From assembly GCF_002127655.1 (NCBI RefSeq), contig NZ_NEHB01000019.1:28540-90261 (forward strand): 61,722 nt of DNA, read 5' to 3'. Origin of the DNA: Janthinobacterium sp. GW456P. GTDB lineage: Bacteria; Pseudomonadota; Gammaproteobacteria; Burkholderiales; Burkholderiaceae_D. Position numbers and translations under genes: made by a program. Positions 52,708 to 61,722 of this stretch are shown here, piece by piece. How positions within the stretch are numbered: position 1 is the first letter of the stretch; every line of letters starts with the position of its first letter. The notes beneath the pieces were generated by a model, which worked only from the letters and a program-made list of their open reading frames with translations, had not been told where the DNA came from and did not search any database.

Positions 52708-55035
52708 TTGACTGCCAAACGATCCGGATTCCCCTGGCCTTCCCGCCGCGCCACCGTGCGCGGCTTCATCATCGCCGGCTGCGCCGCGCTGGCCGCCGCC
52801 ATCCTGCTGGCCGCCTACCTGTTCCTGGTCGTGCGCCCCCGCCTGCCCGAACTGGGCGTCATCACGGACTACCAGCCGAAGATCCCGCTGCGCGTGTACA
52901 CGGCCGACAATGTGCTGATCGGCGAATTCGGCGAGGAGCACCGCGACTTCGTGCCGATTGCGCAAGTGCCGGAAATGATGAAGAAAGCCTTGCTGGCCAT
53001 CGAGGACAGCCGCTTCTACGAACACCACGGCATCGACTTCGTGCGCGCCGGCGGCGCCGTGCTGTCGAACCTGCGCCATGGCTTCGGCCACGGCGGCGGC
53101 TCCACCATCACCATGCAGGTGGCGCGCAACTTCTTCCTGACGCGCGAAAAAGTCGCCTCGCGCAAGCTCAATGAAATCATGCTGGCCCTGAAGATCGAGG
53201 CAGCCCTGTCGAAAGAGCAGATTCTCGAGCTGTACATGAACCAGATGTACCTGGGCCAGCGCTCGTTCGGCTTCGCCAGCGCGGCGCAGACGTATTTCGG
53301 CAAGCCGCTGAACGAATTGTCGATCGCGGAAATGGCCATGCTGGCCGGCCTGCCGCAAAATCCCTCGCGCCACAACCCGATCAGCAATCCGAAAAAGGCG
53401 CACGCGCGCCAGCAGCTGGTCTTGAAACGCATGCGCGAACTCGATTACATCAGCGAAGGCCAGTACCGGCAGGCGCTGGCGCAGCCGCTGCATATCAATA
53501 CGCGCGGCAAGCAGGGTTTCGACACGCACGCCGAATACGTGGCCGAACTGGCGCGCCAGGCCGTGTATGCGCAATTCAAGGAAGACAGCTACACCAAGGG
53601 CATCAGCGTCTATACGACGATCCTGAAAGCGGACCAGGACGCGGCCTACGCCTCGACGCGCCGCAATGTCATCGCCTACGACCAGCGCCACGGCTACCGC
53701 GGCCCGGAAACCTTCATCGACATGCCGGCCGACCCCGAGCAGCGCGACGACGCCATCGATGCTGCGCTGCAAAAACGCCCGGACAGCGACGGCCTGGTCG
53801 CCGCCGTCGTCACGGAAGTAGCCAGCGGCAAGGTGGTGGCCGACACGGGCGACGGCGACGCCAAGGCCATCACGGGCGAGGGCTTGCGCTTTGCCGCCCC
53901 GGCCCTGTCCGCCAAGGCCAGCGCCGGCATCAGGCTGCGCCCGGGCGCCGTGATCCGCATCAGCCAGGATGCCAAGGGCAACTGGGCCATCACGCAAGTG
54001 CCGCTGGTCGCCGCCGCCTTCGTCTCGCTCGACGCGGACACGGGCGCCTACCACGCCATGGTGGGCGGCTTCGACTACAACCTGCAAAAGTTCAACCACG
54101 TCACGCAGGCCTGGCGCCAGCCCGGTTCGGCCATGAAACCCTTCGTGTATTCGGCGGCGCTGGAAAAAGGCTTTTCGCCGGCCACCCTGATCAACGACGT
54201 GCCACTGGAAATGCAGGCGGGCGGCAAGGTGTGGGCGCCGCAGAATGACGACTTCAAGTTCGACGGCCCCATCACCATGCGCTATGCGCTGGCGCAGTCG
54301 AAGAACGTGGCCTCGGTGCGCATCCTGCGCGCGCTGGGCGTGTCGTACACGCACGACTTCCTGGAGAAATTCGGTTTCGATCCAAAGCGCCAGCCCAGCA
54401 ATCTGACCATGGCGCTGGGCACGGGTTCCGTCACGCCCGTGCAGATGGCGGGCGCCTACGCCCTGTTCGCCAATGGCGGCCACCAGGTGGAACCATACCT
54501 GATCGACCGCATCGTCGACGCCAGGGGCACTGTACTGATGCAAACCAGGCCGCCCGCACCGAACGACGACAAGACCCTGGCGCTGGACCCGCGCAATGCC
54601 TTCGTGATGGACAGCATGCTGCGCGAAGTGGCCCGCACGGGCACGGGCGCGGCGGCGACGAAAAAACTGGGCCGCAGCGACATCGCCGGCAAGACCGGTA
54701 CCACCAGCGACGCCGTCGACGGCTGGTTCGCCGGCTACAGCGGCGGCATCGTGGCGGTGGCGTGGATGGGCTACGACGAACCCAAATCGCTGGGCGGACG
54801 CGAATTCGGTTCGACCCTGGCCATGCCGATCTGGATCGACTACATGCGCACGGCGCTCTCCACGCGCCCGCAAATCACGCGCGCCGTGCCGGCGGGTCTG
54901 AGCCAGGTCGATGGCGAATGGCTGTACGATGAATTCATCGACATGAATGGCATCCGGACGCTGGACATGGAGGCGGAGACGCCGACGGATCCGGCAGCGC
55001 TGCCGGAGACGCTGCCGTTGGAAACGACGAACTGA
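52708..55035 (+). CDS. mrcA: class A penicillin-binding protein 1A (transglycosylase/transpeptidase)
   Basis: A 775-residue bifunctional peptidoglycan synthase anchored by a span at about 20-42. GT51 motifs: AIEDSRFYEHHGID, GGGSTITMQVARNFFL, RKLNEI, KEQILELYMNQMYLGQ. Transpeptidase motifs: SxxK in RQPGSAMKPFVY, SxN in AQSKNVAS, and KTGT in IAGKTGTTSDAVDGWF. The TTG at 52708 is the best start: no ATG exists before the membrane anchor. The OB-like insert between the domains indicates PBP1A rather than PBP1B or PbpC. It is monocistronic, with a REP-type palindrome behind it. Confidence 0.92.
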   Translation: MTAKRSGFPWPSRRATVRGFIIAGCAALAAAILLAAYLFLVVRPRLPELGVITDYQPKIPLRVYTADNVLIGEFGEEHRDFVPIAQVPEMMKKALLAIEDSRFYEHHGIDFVRAGGAVLSNLRHGFGHGGGSTITMQVARNFFLTREKVASRKLNEIMLALKIEAALSKEQILELYMNQMYLGQRSFGFASAAQTYFGKPLNELSIAEMAMLAGLPQNPSRHNPISNPKKAHARQQLVLKRMRELDYISEGQYRQALAQPLHINTRGKQGFDTHAEYVAELARQAVYAQFKEDSYTKGISVYTTILKADQDAAYASTRRNVIAYDQRHGYRGPETFIDMPADPEQRDDAIDAALQKRPDSDGLVAAVVTEVASGKVVADTGDGDAKAITGEGLRFAAPALSAKASAGIRLRPGAVIRISQDAKGNWAITQVPLVAAAFVSLDADTGAYHAMVGGFDYNLQKFNHVTQAWRQPGSAMKPFVYSAALEKGFSPATLINDVPLEMQAGGKVWAPQNDDFKFDGPITMRYALAQSKNVASVRILRALGVSYTHDFLEKFGFDPKRQPSNLTMALGTGSVTPVQMAGAYALFANGGHQVEPYLIDRIVDARGTVLMQTRPPAPNDDKTLALDPRNAFVMDSMLREVARTGTGAAATKKLGRSDIAGKTGTTSDAVDGWFAGYSGGIVAVAWMGYDEPKSLGGREFGSTLAMPIWIDYMRTALSTRPQITRAVPAGLSQVDGEWLYDEFIDMNGIRTLDMEAETPTDPAALPETLPLETTN

Positions 55036-55039
55036 CGCA

Positions 55040-55079
55040 GGTAGCTTGTCGGATTACGCTACGCTAATCCGACCTACCT
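55040..55079. repeat. REP-type palindrome after mrcA
   Basis: AGGTAG...GTCGGATTA-CGCTACGC-TAATCCGAC-CTACCT folds into a 40-base hairpin, interrupted only by CTT on the left arm. The core (TCGGATTACGC/GCGTAATCCGA) is a well-known type of dispersed extragenic palindrome in proteobacteria. The DNA from 55080 to 55140 contains related GGTCGGGT / AGCCGAC fragments. Confidence 0.75.
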
Positions 55080-55150
55080 CTTACCGCATCAATCACCAGT
55101 CGCAGGTCGGGTCAGGCGGGACGGCATAAGCCGACAAGTGCCGCCGAGGT

Positions 55151-55846
55151 TTACACAGCGGTCATGCTCAAATACCCGCGCACCGTACTGACCACGCTGT
55201 CGGCGAAATCGTCGACATGGACCTTCGCCGCGCGGTACTTCCAGCGTTTCACGTACCAGTCCTGGAACAGGGCCAGGCAGTGGGCGGCCAGCAAGGTGGG
55301 ATCGCCCTGCGGCTTCGGTTCGATTTCGGCGATGGTGGCGGCGATCAGGGTCTGCACATACAGTTCCGAATTCTTCGCCATGCTGCGCTGCTCCACCTGC
55401 AGGACGCGCGAATCCATGAAGACGAAATAAAACCACGGCTGCAGCACTTCGGACAGGTAGATCGACGAGCGTATCATCGCCTCCAGGCGGTCCAGCGGCG
55501 ACTTCACGTCAACGAACAGCAGCGGCAAGGCTTGCGTGGCGTGGCGCACCACGTCCTCGATCATTTCGGCCAGTTGATCCTTGCTGGTGATGTAGCCATA
55601 CAGGCCCCCCATCGACAGCCCCGTTTCGCGGCACAGGTCGCGCAAGCTCATGGCGCGGAAACCCACGTCATTGGCCAGGCGGAAGGTGGCGACAAAGATG
55701 CGTTCGAGATTTTCCAGCGCCGGCTTGCGGCGTTTGACGCCGATGCGCTCCGCGTGGCGGTCAAGAATATATTCCCAGATGTTTTCGCCATTCAAAGGCG
55801 TCATCTGCTGAAACTGTTCAAAATTAAAATGGGTCGACAAGTGCAT
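55151..55846 (-). CDS. TetR/AcrR-family transcriptional regulator
   Basis: A 231-residue one-component regulator. The N-terminal HTH is FRAMSLRDLCRETGLSMGGL followed by YGYITSKDQLAEMI, the conserved TetR helix pair. A helical ligand domain (about 95-225) follows with many aromatic residues. I chose the ATG at 55846; the frame reaches a TTG at 55870, and a further ATG at about 55804 is possible. It lies between mrcA and the lipase operon, divergent from the lipase, so it might regulate the lipase; that is only positional inference. Confidence 0.85.
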   Translation of the reverse strand: MHLSTHFNFEQFQQMTPLNGENIWEYILDRHAERIGVKRRKPALENLERIFVATFRLANDVGFRAMSLRDLCRETGLSMGGLYGYITSKDQLAEMIEDVVRHATQALPLLFVDVKSPLDRLEAMIRSSIYLSEVLQPWFYFVFMDSRVLQVEQRSMAKNSELYVQTLIAATIAEIEPKPQGDPTLLAAHCLALFQDWYVKRWKYRAAKVHVDDFADSVVSTVRGYLSMTAV

Positions 55847-57079
<1,233 letters not shown>

Positions 57080-57089
57080 GGAGAAGCGC

Positions 57090-58010
57090 ATGCACGCGAG
57101 ATGGCTCATCGGCGGCAGCCTGGCGGTCCTGATCCTGTACCTGGCATTGCGGCCGGGCGAACCGCCCGCCCCGCCGCCGGAGAAGGCGGAACCGGACCTG
57201 TTCGCGTTCGTGCGCTCGATGGAAGGCACGCGGCCCGACGGCAACGTAACGGCGGCCGCCGGCGACAAGCTGGTGGTCGATGCGGAACTGGGCCACCTGT
57301 TCGACTACTACCTGGCGGGCCTCGGTGAAAAGCCGCTGGCCGCCATCCGCAGCCAGATCGAGGCGGAACTGGACCGGCTCCTGGCGCCCGTCCCCGCCCG
57401 CGAAGCGAAGCGCCTGCTGGGTGCCTATCTGGCCTACAAGCAGGCGCTGGCCGGTGCGGAACAAGCCTTGCCGGCGCAAGCCGATCCCGCCGTGGCGGCG
57501 CGCGCGCGCCTGCAAGCGATGCGCGCCCTGCGCGGCAATTATTTTACGCCCGAGGAAAGCGCGGGCCTGTTCGGCGCCAGCGATGCGTATGACGACGATG
57601 CCGTGGCGCGCATGGCGATCCTCGGCGACACCACGCTCGACGAGGCCCAGCGCCAGGCGCAACTGACGGCGCTGGACCGGAAAATGTCACCGGCCCAGCG
57701 CGCCGCGCGCGACGCGCCGCTGCAGGTGGCCAGGCTGGATGAATCGGTGAAGGCGTTGCGGGCCAAGGGCGGCGGCGAAAATGAAGTCTACCGCCTGCGC
57801 GCGGGCACCTTCACGCCGGCGGCGGCGGCGCGCCTGGCGGAACTGGACCGCGAGGAATCGCAGTGGCAGCAGCGCATCATCGCGTATCGGGCGCAGAAGG
57901 CGCAGCAGGCCAGCCTGCCCGGCGGCGCGCAGGATGCGGCAGCCCTGCAGCAGTTGCGCGACGCCAGTTTCACGCCGGATGAACAGCGCCGGCTGGGTGC
58001 CTACGAATAG
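57090..58010 (+). CDS. lifO: lipase-specific foldase (Lif), inner-membrane chaperone
   Basis: A 306-residue steric chaperone. An N-terminal membrane anchor (WLIGGSLAVLILYLAL) and Pro-rich linker precede the helical chaperone arm. The family hallmark RSMEGTRPDG is at about 43-52, followed by LGHLFDYYLAGLGE at about 70-83, matching the RxxFDY-type lipase-binding element. AAGGAG lies before the ATG at 57090, 10 bases after the lipase stop, so the pair is an operon. Its stop is 3 bases from the end of the convergent regulator gene. Confidence 0.94.
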   Translation: MHARWLIGGSLAVLILYLALRPGEPPAPPPEKAEPDLFAFVRSMEGTRPDGNVTAAAGDKLVVDAELGHLFDYYLAGLGEKPLAAIRSQIEAELDRLLAPVPAREAKRLLGAYLAYKQALAGAEQALPAQADPAVAARARLQAMRALRGNYFTPEESAGLFGASDAYDDDAVARMAILGDTTLDEAQRQAQLTALDRKMSPAQRAARDAPLQVARLDESVKALRAKGGGENEVYRLRAGTFTPAAAARLAELDREESQWQQRIIAYRAQKAQQASLPGGAQDAAALQQLRDASFTPDEQRRLGAYE

Positions 58011-58013
58011 CCA

Positions 58014-60803
58014 TCAAGCCAGCTGCGCCAGCAACCGGGCCAGCAAAGCTGCTGCCGCCATCACATCCGTGGTGTCGCGCCCCTGCCGGTAGCCGGCATG
58101 GACCGGGGCCAGCACGGCATGCGCGGCGGCGCCGTAGCCTTGCGCCTGCAGCACGGCCGCCAGGCTGGTGGCGCAGCGCAGCTCCCAGCCCGGCGCCTGC
58201 TGGCCCCGGGCCAGTTGCAGCGCTTCTTCGAGCTGCACGCGCACCGCTTCCAGGCCGGCCGCATCGTCTTGCGCCAGCGCCCGCCAGCGATGGTGCGCGT
58301 CGCGGCGCAGCACTTCCGGCGCGCTCCATGGCGCCAGGCCCGTGCGCGCGCGCCGCAGCGCCTGGCTATCGGCGGCCGCGTCGTGCAGAGTGGCCATCAA
58401 ATCGATCTGTATCGGCCAGCTGCGCACGGAAGGCCAGGGAAATTCCGTCAGCGTATCGCCCGCGTCGAGCAGGCGCTGGTAGGCGGCGCCCCAGGCGCTC
58501 CAGTACAGCAAGCCATAGCGGGCCGCATGCTCGCACAGCAGGCAAGTCCATACATGCGCCAGTCCCCGCTGCCCGCACCACAGGGCGACGGGAATGGCAT
58601 TGATGGCCAGCGCCACGCACAGCGTGACGCCATTGTGCTCGAAGCCCACCGTCACCGCCTCGCGCGCCAGCACCAGCGCGTCGTCGGGGCGGCCCTGCAT
58701 CCACAGGCAGCGCGCCAGCGTGCCGCGCAGGCAAACCTTGTGATCGGCCAGCAAGGCATTGTTGAAGCCAAGCTGCCCGGCGCCCTCGGGATGCGCGAGC
58801 ACCATGCGCGCCAGCGCCGCCGACTCAGCGTAGCGTCCGCGCAAATACTCGCCCGCCGAGCGCATGCGCGCCAGCACCAGTCGCATCGCCGTGTCGTCGC
58901 GCGCCTCGCACAGGAGGGCCAGCTGGGCCACGTAACTGTCGGCGCGCTGGAAATCGGCGAGCTGCAGGCTGCAGATCCACATGCCGCAAATCGCATCAAA
59001 GCGGCGGCTGCCGTCGTCCGTGCGCATGGCCAGCGCATAGCCGCGCTGGAACGAACGCAGCATGGTGCCGGTGACGCCCTGCGTATGCAGCAGCAGGTGC
59101 GCCTGCGAAGCATGCAGCTGCATCTCGCTGTCGGGGTCATCCACTGCCTGCGCGGCCATGCACTCGAGCGCCCGCTCGACGCGCACGCGGTATTCATCCA
59201 TCAGCGACAGCTGATAGAACAGGGGTTGCGCGGCCAGGGTCAGAGCCACGCCCAGCGCCACGTCGCCCTCCTCGCCGAAGGCCCAGTCGATGGCGGCGCG
59301 CAGGTCATCCACATGGCGGCCGTAGCGCGCGCTCCAGTGGGCCGGCGGCATGCCCTCCCAGTCGGCGGCGATGCGTCCGGCCAGGCCCAGGCAATGGCGC
59401 GCATGGCGCCGCAGCACGGCGCTGGCGTCCCCGCCCGCGGCCAGCTGCGCGGCGGCATAGGCGCGCGTGGTGTCGAGCAGCCGGTAATACACGTGCTGGC
59501 AGCAAAATTCGATGCTGACGAGGGACTTGGCCGCCAGATCGGCCAGCGTGTCGAACACGTCGCAACCCGCCACGGCGCTGGCCGACTCCAGGCGGAAGCG
59601 GCTCTTGAACACGCTCAACGCCTGCAGCACCTTGCGCTCTTGCGCGTCGAGCAGGCAGTAGCTCCAGTCCAGGGTGGCGCGCAGGGTCTGGTGCCGCAAG
59701 GGCATGTTGCGCGCCCCGCGCGTGAGCAAGCGAAAGCGGTCGTCGAGCTGGCGGCGCAATTCATGCAAGCCGAAATGGCCGATGCGCCCGGCCGCCAGCT
59801 CCAGCGCCAGCGGGATGCCGTCGAGCCGCCGGCAAATATCCACCACCACGGGCACATCGGCGTCGGCCAGCACGAAAGCATCGTCGACGGCCGCGCAGCG
59901 TTCGCAAAACAGCTGCACCGCGGCGAAATGCCGGGCTGCCGCCGCATCGGGCGCGGCATCGGCCGGAGGCAATTCCAGCGCGGGCAGGCGCTGCAGCTGC
60001 TCGCTGGTGATGCGCAGCGGCTCGCGGCTGGTGGCCAGCACGTGCAGCAAGGGCGCGCCCTTGAGCAAGGCGTCGGCCAGCATGGCGGCCGCGCCGATCA
60101 CGTGCTCGCAGTTATCGAGCACGATCAGCATGTGGCGCGGGCGCAGGTAGGCCAACAGGACCGGCATGGCGTCGCCGGCCGGCACCGCCACCCCCAGCGC
60201 CGTGGCCAGCGCCAGCGGCACCAGGCGGGCCTCGTCCAGCGGCGCCAGATCGACGAAACACACGCCATCGGCATAGCGGCGCAGCACGCGCGTGGCCAGG
60301 ACGACAGCCAGCGTGGTCTTGCCGATGCCACCTGGACCGGCAATGCACAGCAGGCGCAATTGCAGCAGCTGGTTGGCCATCGTTTGCAGCGCCTCGGCGC
60401 GGCCCAGCATGCGCGTCAGCATGACGGGCAGGTTGTGCCGCGGCTCGACGCCCGCCGTTCCGGGCGCCGGCTGGCCCGTGTGCGCCAGCGGCGCCAGGAA
60501 GCCATAGCCGCGCCCGGGAATGGTGGTGATGTAGCGCTGGCCATCGCGGCCATCGCCGAGCGCCTTGCGCAGCGCCGCCAGGTGCACGCGCAAGGTCGCG
60601 TCGTCGACCACGGCATTGGGCCAGACGATGGCTACCAGTTCATGCTTGTCGACGATGTCGCCGGCGCGCTCCAGCAGGGCCAGCAGCAAGTCCATGGCCC
60701 GGCTGCCCAGGCGCAGCGCGCGATCGCCCTCGAACAGCACGCGTTCTAGCGGCAAAAGGCGAAACGGGCCGAAGACATAGGCCGGGACGGGACTGTTTAT
60801 CAT
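58014..60803 (-). CDS. OmpR-type winged-helix regulator fused to an NB-ATPase and TPR-like region
   Basis: A 929-residue AfsR/LAL-like regulator. An OmpR/PhoB-type DNA-binding domain occupies residues 5-105 (FGPFRLLP..., ending YITTIPGRGYGFLAP). An STAND/NB-ARC ATPase follows (about 130-430): Walker A IAGPGGIGKTTLAVVL, Walker B HMLIVLDNCEHV, and the LATSREPLRI motif. A long helical TPR-like sensor region (about 500-925) ends the protein. No receiver domain is present, so input is probably ligand or protein binding to the helical part. It converges on the lipase-foldase operon. Its target genes cannot be named. Confidence 0.9.
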   Translation of the reverse strand: MINSPVPAYVFGPFRLLPLERVLFEGDRALRLGSRAMDLLLALLERAGDIVDKHELVAIVWPNAVVDDATLRVHLAALRKALGDGRDGQRYITTIPGRGYGFLAPLAHTGQPAPGTAGVEPRHNLPVMLTRMLGRAEALQTMANQLLQLRLLCIAGPGGIGKTTLAVVLATRVLRRYADGVCFVDLAPLDEARLVPLALATALGVAVPAGDAMPVLLAYLRPRHMLIVLDNCEHVIGAAAMLADALLKGAPLLHVLATSREPLRITSEQLQRLPALELPPADAAPDAAAARHFAAVQLFCERCAAVDDAFVLADADVPVVVDICRRLDGIPLALELAAGRIGHFGLHELRRQLDDRFRLLTRGARNMPLRHQTLRATLDWSYCLLDAQERKVLQALSVFKSRFRLESASAVAGCDVFDTLADLAAKSLVSIEFCCQHVYYRLLDTTRAYAAAQLAAGGDASAVLRRHARHCLGLAGRIAADWEGMPPAHWSARYGRHVDDLRAAIDWAFGEEGDVALGVALTLAAQPLFYQLSLMDEYRVRVERALECMAAQAVDDPDSEMQLHASQAHLLLHTQGVTGTMLRSFQRGYALAMRTDDGSRRFDAICGMWICSLQLADFQRADSYVAQLALLCEARDDTAMRLVLARMRSAGEYLRGRYAESAALARMVLAHPEGAGQLGFNNALLADHKVCLRGTLARCLWMQGRPDDALVLAREAVTVGFEHNGVTLCVALAINAIPVALWCGQRGLAHVWTCLLCEHAARYGLLYWSAWGAAYQRLLDAGDTLTEFPWPSVRSWPIQIDLMATLHDAAADSQALRRARTGLAPWSAPEVLRRDAHHRWRALAQDDAAGLEAVRVQLEEALQLARGQQAPGWELRCATSLAAVLQAQGYGAAAHAVLAPVHAGYRQGRDTTDVMAAAALLARLLAQLA

Positions 60804-60853
60804 TCTTGCGTGGGGGAGAAGTGTTAAAGCATGCGGCTTGCAGTGGCCATATT

Positions 60854-61722
60854 TTACTGAGCATCCACGCCAGGCCGCATGGCGCCATGTTTCGGCACTG
60901 TTACAAGGCCGGCCGGCGCGCCGTCGGCCAGCAGTGCGGCCACGTCGGCCGCGGACGCCGGGCGGTGCAGGTAAAAGCCCTGCACCTGGGGACAGCCCAG
61001 CCGCCGCAGCCGCGCCAGCTGCTCGCCGTTTTCCACGCCTTCGGCCAGCACCTGCAAGCCCAGGCCGCGCGCCAGCGCAATGGTCGAGGCGACGATCACA
61101 GTGTCACTATCTGCGCTGCCCAGGTCGCGGATGAAGCAGCGGTCGATCTTGATGGTGTGAATCGGCAGCATCCTGACATGGCTGAGCCCCGCATGGCCGG
61201 TGCCATAGTCATCGAGCGAAATGGCCAGGCCCAGCGCGCGCAGCCGGCGCAAGACCTGCGTCGCCTGCGCCATGTCGTCGATGCAGCAGCTTTCCGTCAC
61301 TTCCAGCTCCAGCAGGCCAGGCGCGATGGCGTGCCGCCGCAGGCAGCGCAGCACGAAGTCCGGCAAGTGCGCCTGGCACAGCTGGCGCGCCGAGACATTC
61401 ACCGCGACAGGCACCAAGGGCAGGCCCGCCGCGCGCCACTGCGCCAGCTGGCGGCAGGCGGCATCGATCCCCCAGTTGCCCAGCGCGACGATGGCGTCAG
61501 TCTGCTCGGCCATGCCGATGAATGCATTCGGGTAGATCAGGCCGTGGCGCGGGTGGTCCCAGCGCAGCAGCGCTTCCAGGCCCACCAGACGCAGTTGCGC
61601 CGTATCAAACTTGCCCTGGTAGTGAAAACAGAATTCGCCATCGCCGATGGCGCTGTCCAGGCGCGCCCGCAGCTCCCGGCTGCGCGCCGACGCCATGCGC
61701 GTGCCGCCGCGCGCATTCAGCG
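60854..61722 (-). CDS. EAL-domain c-di-GMP phosphodiesterase, 5' end outside the window
   Basis: At least 289 residues, open to the window edge with no stop upstream of the internal Met at 61696, so the true N-terminus (perhaps GGDEF or another sensor domain) is missing. All EAL catalytic elements are present: VGLEALLRW, NVSARQL, LELEVTES, LDDYGTGHAG, IKIDRCFI, LAEGVE and QGFYLHRP. The enzyme should therefore hydrolyse c-di-GMP to pGpG. The ATG at 61696 could serve as a start, but the residues before it (LNARGGTR) look like the tail of a preceding domain. Confidence 0.9.
   Translation of the reverse strand, partial: LNARGGTRMASARSRELRARLDSAIGDGEFCFHYQGKFDTAQLRLVGLEALLRWDHPRHGLIYPNAFIGMAEQTDAIVALGNWGIDAACRQLAQWRAAGLPLVPVAVNVSARQLCQAHLPDFVLRCLRRHAIAPGLLELEVTESCCIDDMAQATQVLRRLRALGLAISLDDYGTGHAGLSHVRMLPIHTIKIDRCFIRDLGSADSDTVIVASTIALARGLGLQVLAEGVENGEQLARLRRLGCPQVQGFYLHRPASAADVAALLADGAPAGLVTVPKHGAMRPGVDAQ

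Noticed and set aside
58098..60749. 883-codon plus-strand open frame opposite the STAND regulator
   Set aside because: Shadow frame with no start signal and no recognisable domain; the minus strand has Walker A, Walker B and HTH motifs.

Overview
The window is a high-GC (roughly 63-65%) stretch of chromosome from a betaproteobacterium. Protein style and gene content point to Oxalobacteraceae, most likely Janthinobacterium or a close relative; this is inferred from remembered sequence resemblance, not a search. No rRNA, tRNA, CRISPR array, insertion sequence or prophage was seen. Genes are densely packed, with many 4-bp stop/start overlaps.

Layout. 0.2-9 kb: a conserved recJ-linked gene, recJ, a fosA-type fosfomycin glutathione transferase, a c-di-GMP-I riboswitch leading a secreted-type sedolisin protease with four C-terminal Ig-like repeats, a Xre/MbcA-RES toxin-antitoxin pair, a DUF2288 gene and a membrane protein. 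9-14 kb: a branched-chain amino acid ABC importer (livK, livH, fused livM-livG, livF) with a terminator between livK and the rest. 14-21.5 kb: an unknown lipoprotein pair, a large heparinase II/III-type lyase, and a cpdB-like nucleotidase coupled to a Sel1-repeat protein. 21.6-25.1 kb: prfB with its programmed +1 frameshift, then a HAD phosphatase open in frame with lysS.

25.2-34.2 kb: a minus-strand catabolic block with a LacI-family regulator, a polar-amino-acid-type ABC importer, three genes matching 2-ketogluconate catabolism (kguE, kguK, kguD), a porin and a Gfo/Idh/MocA oxidoreductase. Two palindromes like the PtxS operator lie before the regulator and before the importer. This is the most coherent candidate for a little-described system: a kgu pathway fed by an ABC importer instead of the usual MFS permease KguT.

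34.4-44.6 kb: ppnN, a POT peptide transporter, a YecA/SEC-C protein, two unknown genes, and a Fur-box-preceded fecI-fecR-TonB siderophore receptor module. 45-50 kb: an alpha/alpha-toroid protein and an AAC(3)-fold acetyltransferase in one operon, facing a second heparinase II/III lyase, probably a polysaccharide locus. 50-61.7 kb: an OPT transporter, a class A PBP (mrcA), a TetR regulator, a secreted lipase with its foldase, an OmpR-type HTH/NB-ATPase regulator, and an EAL phosphodiesterase cut by the window end. The EAL protein and the riboswitch both connect the region to c-di-GMP signalling.
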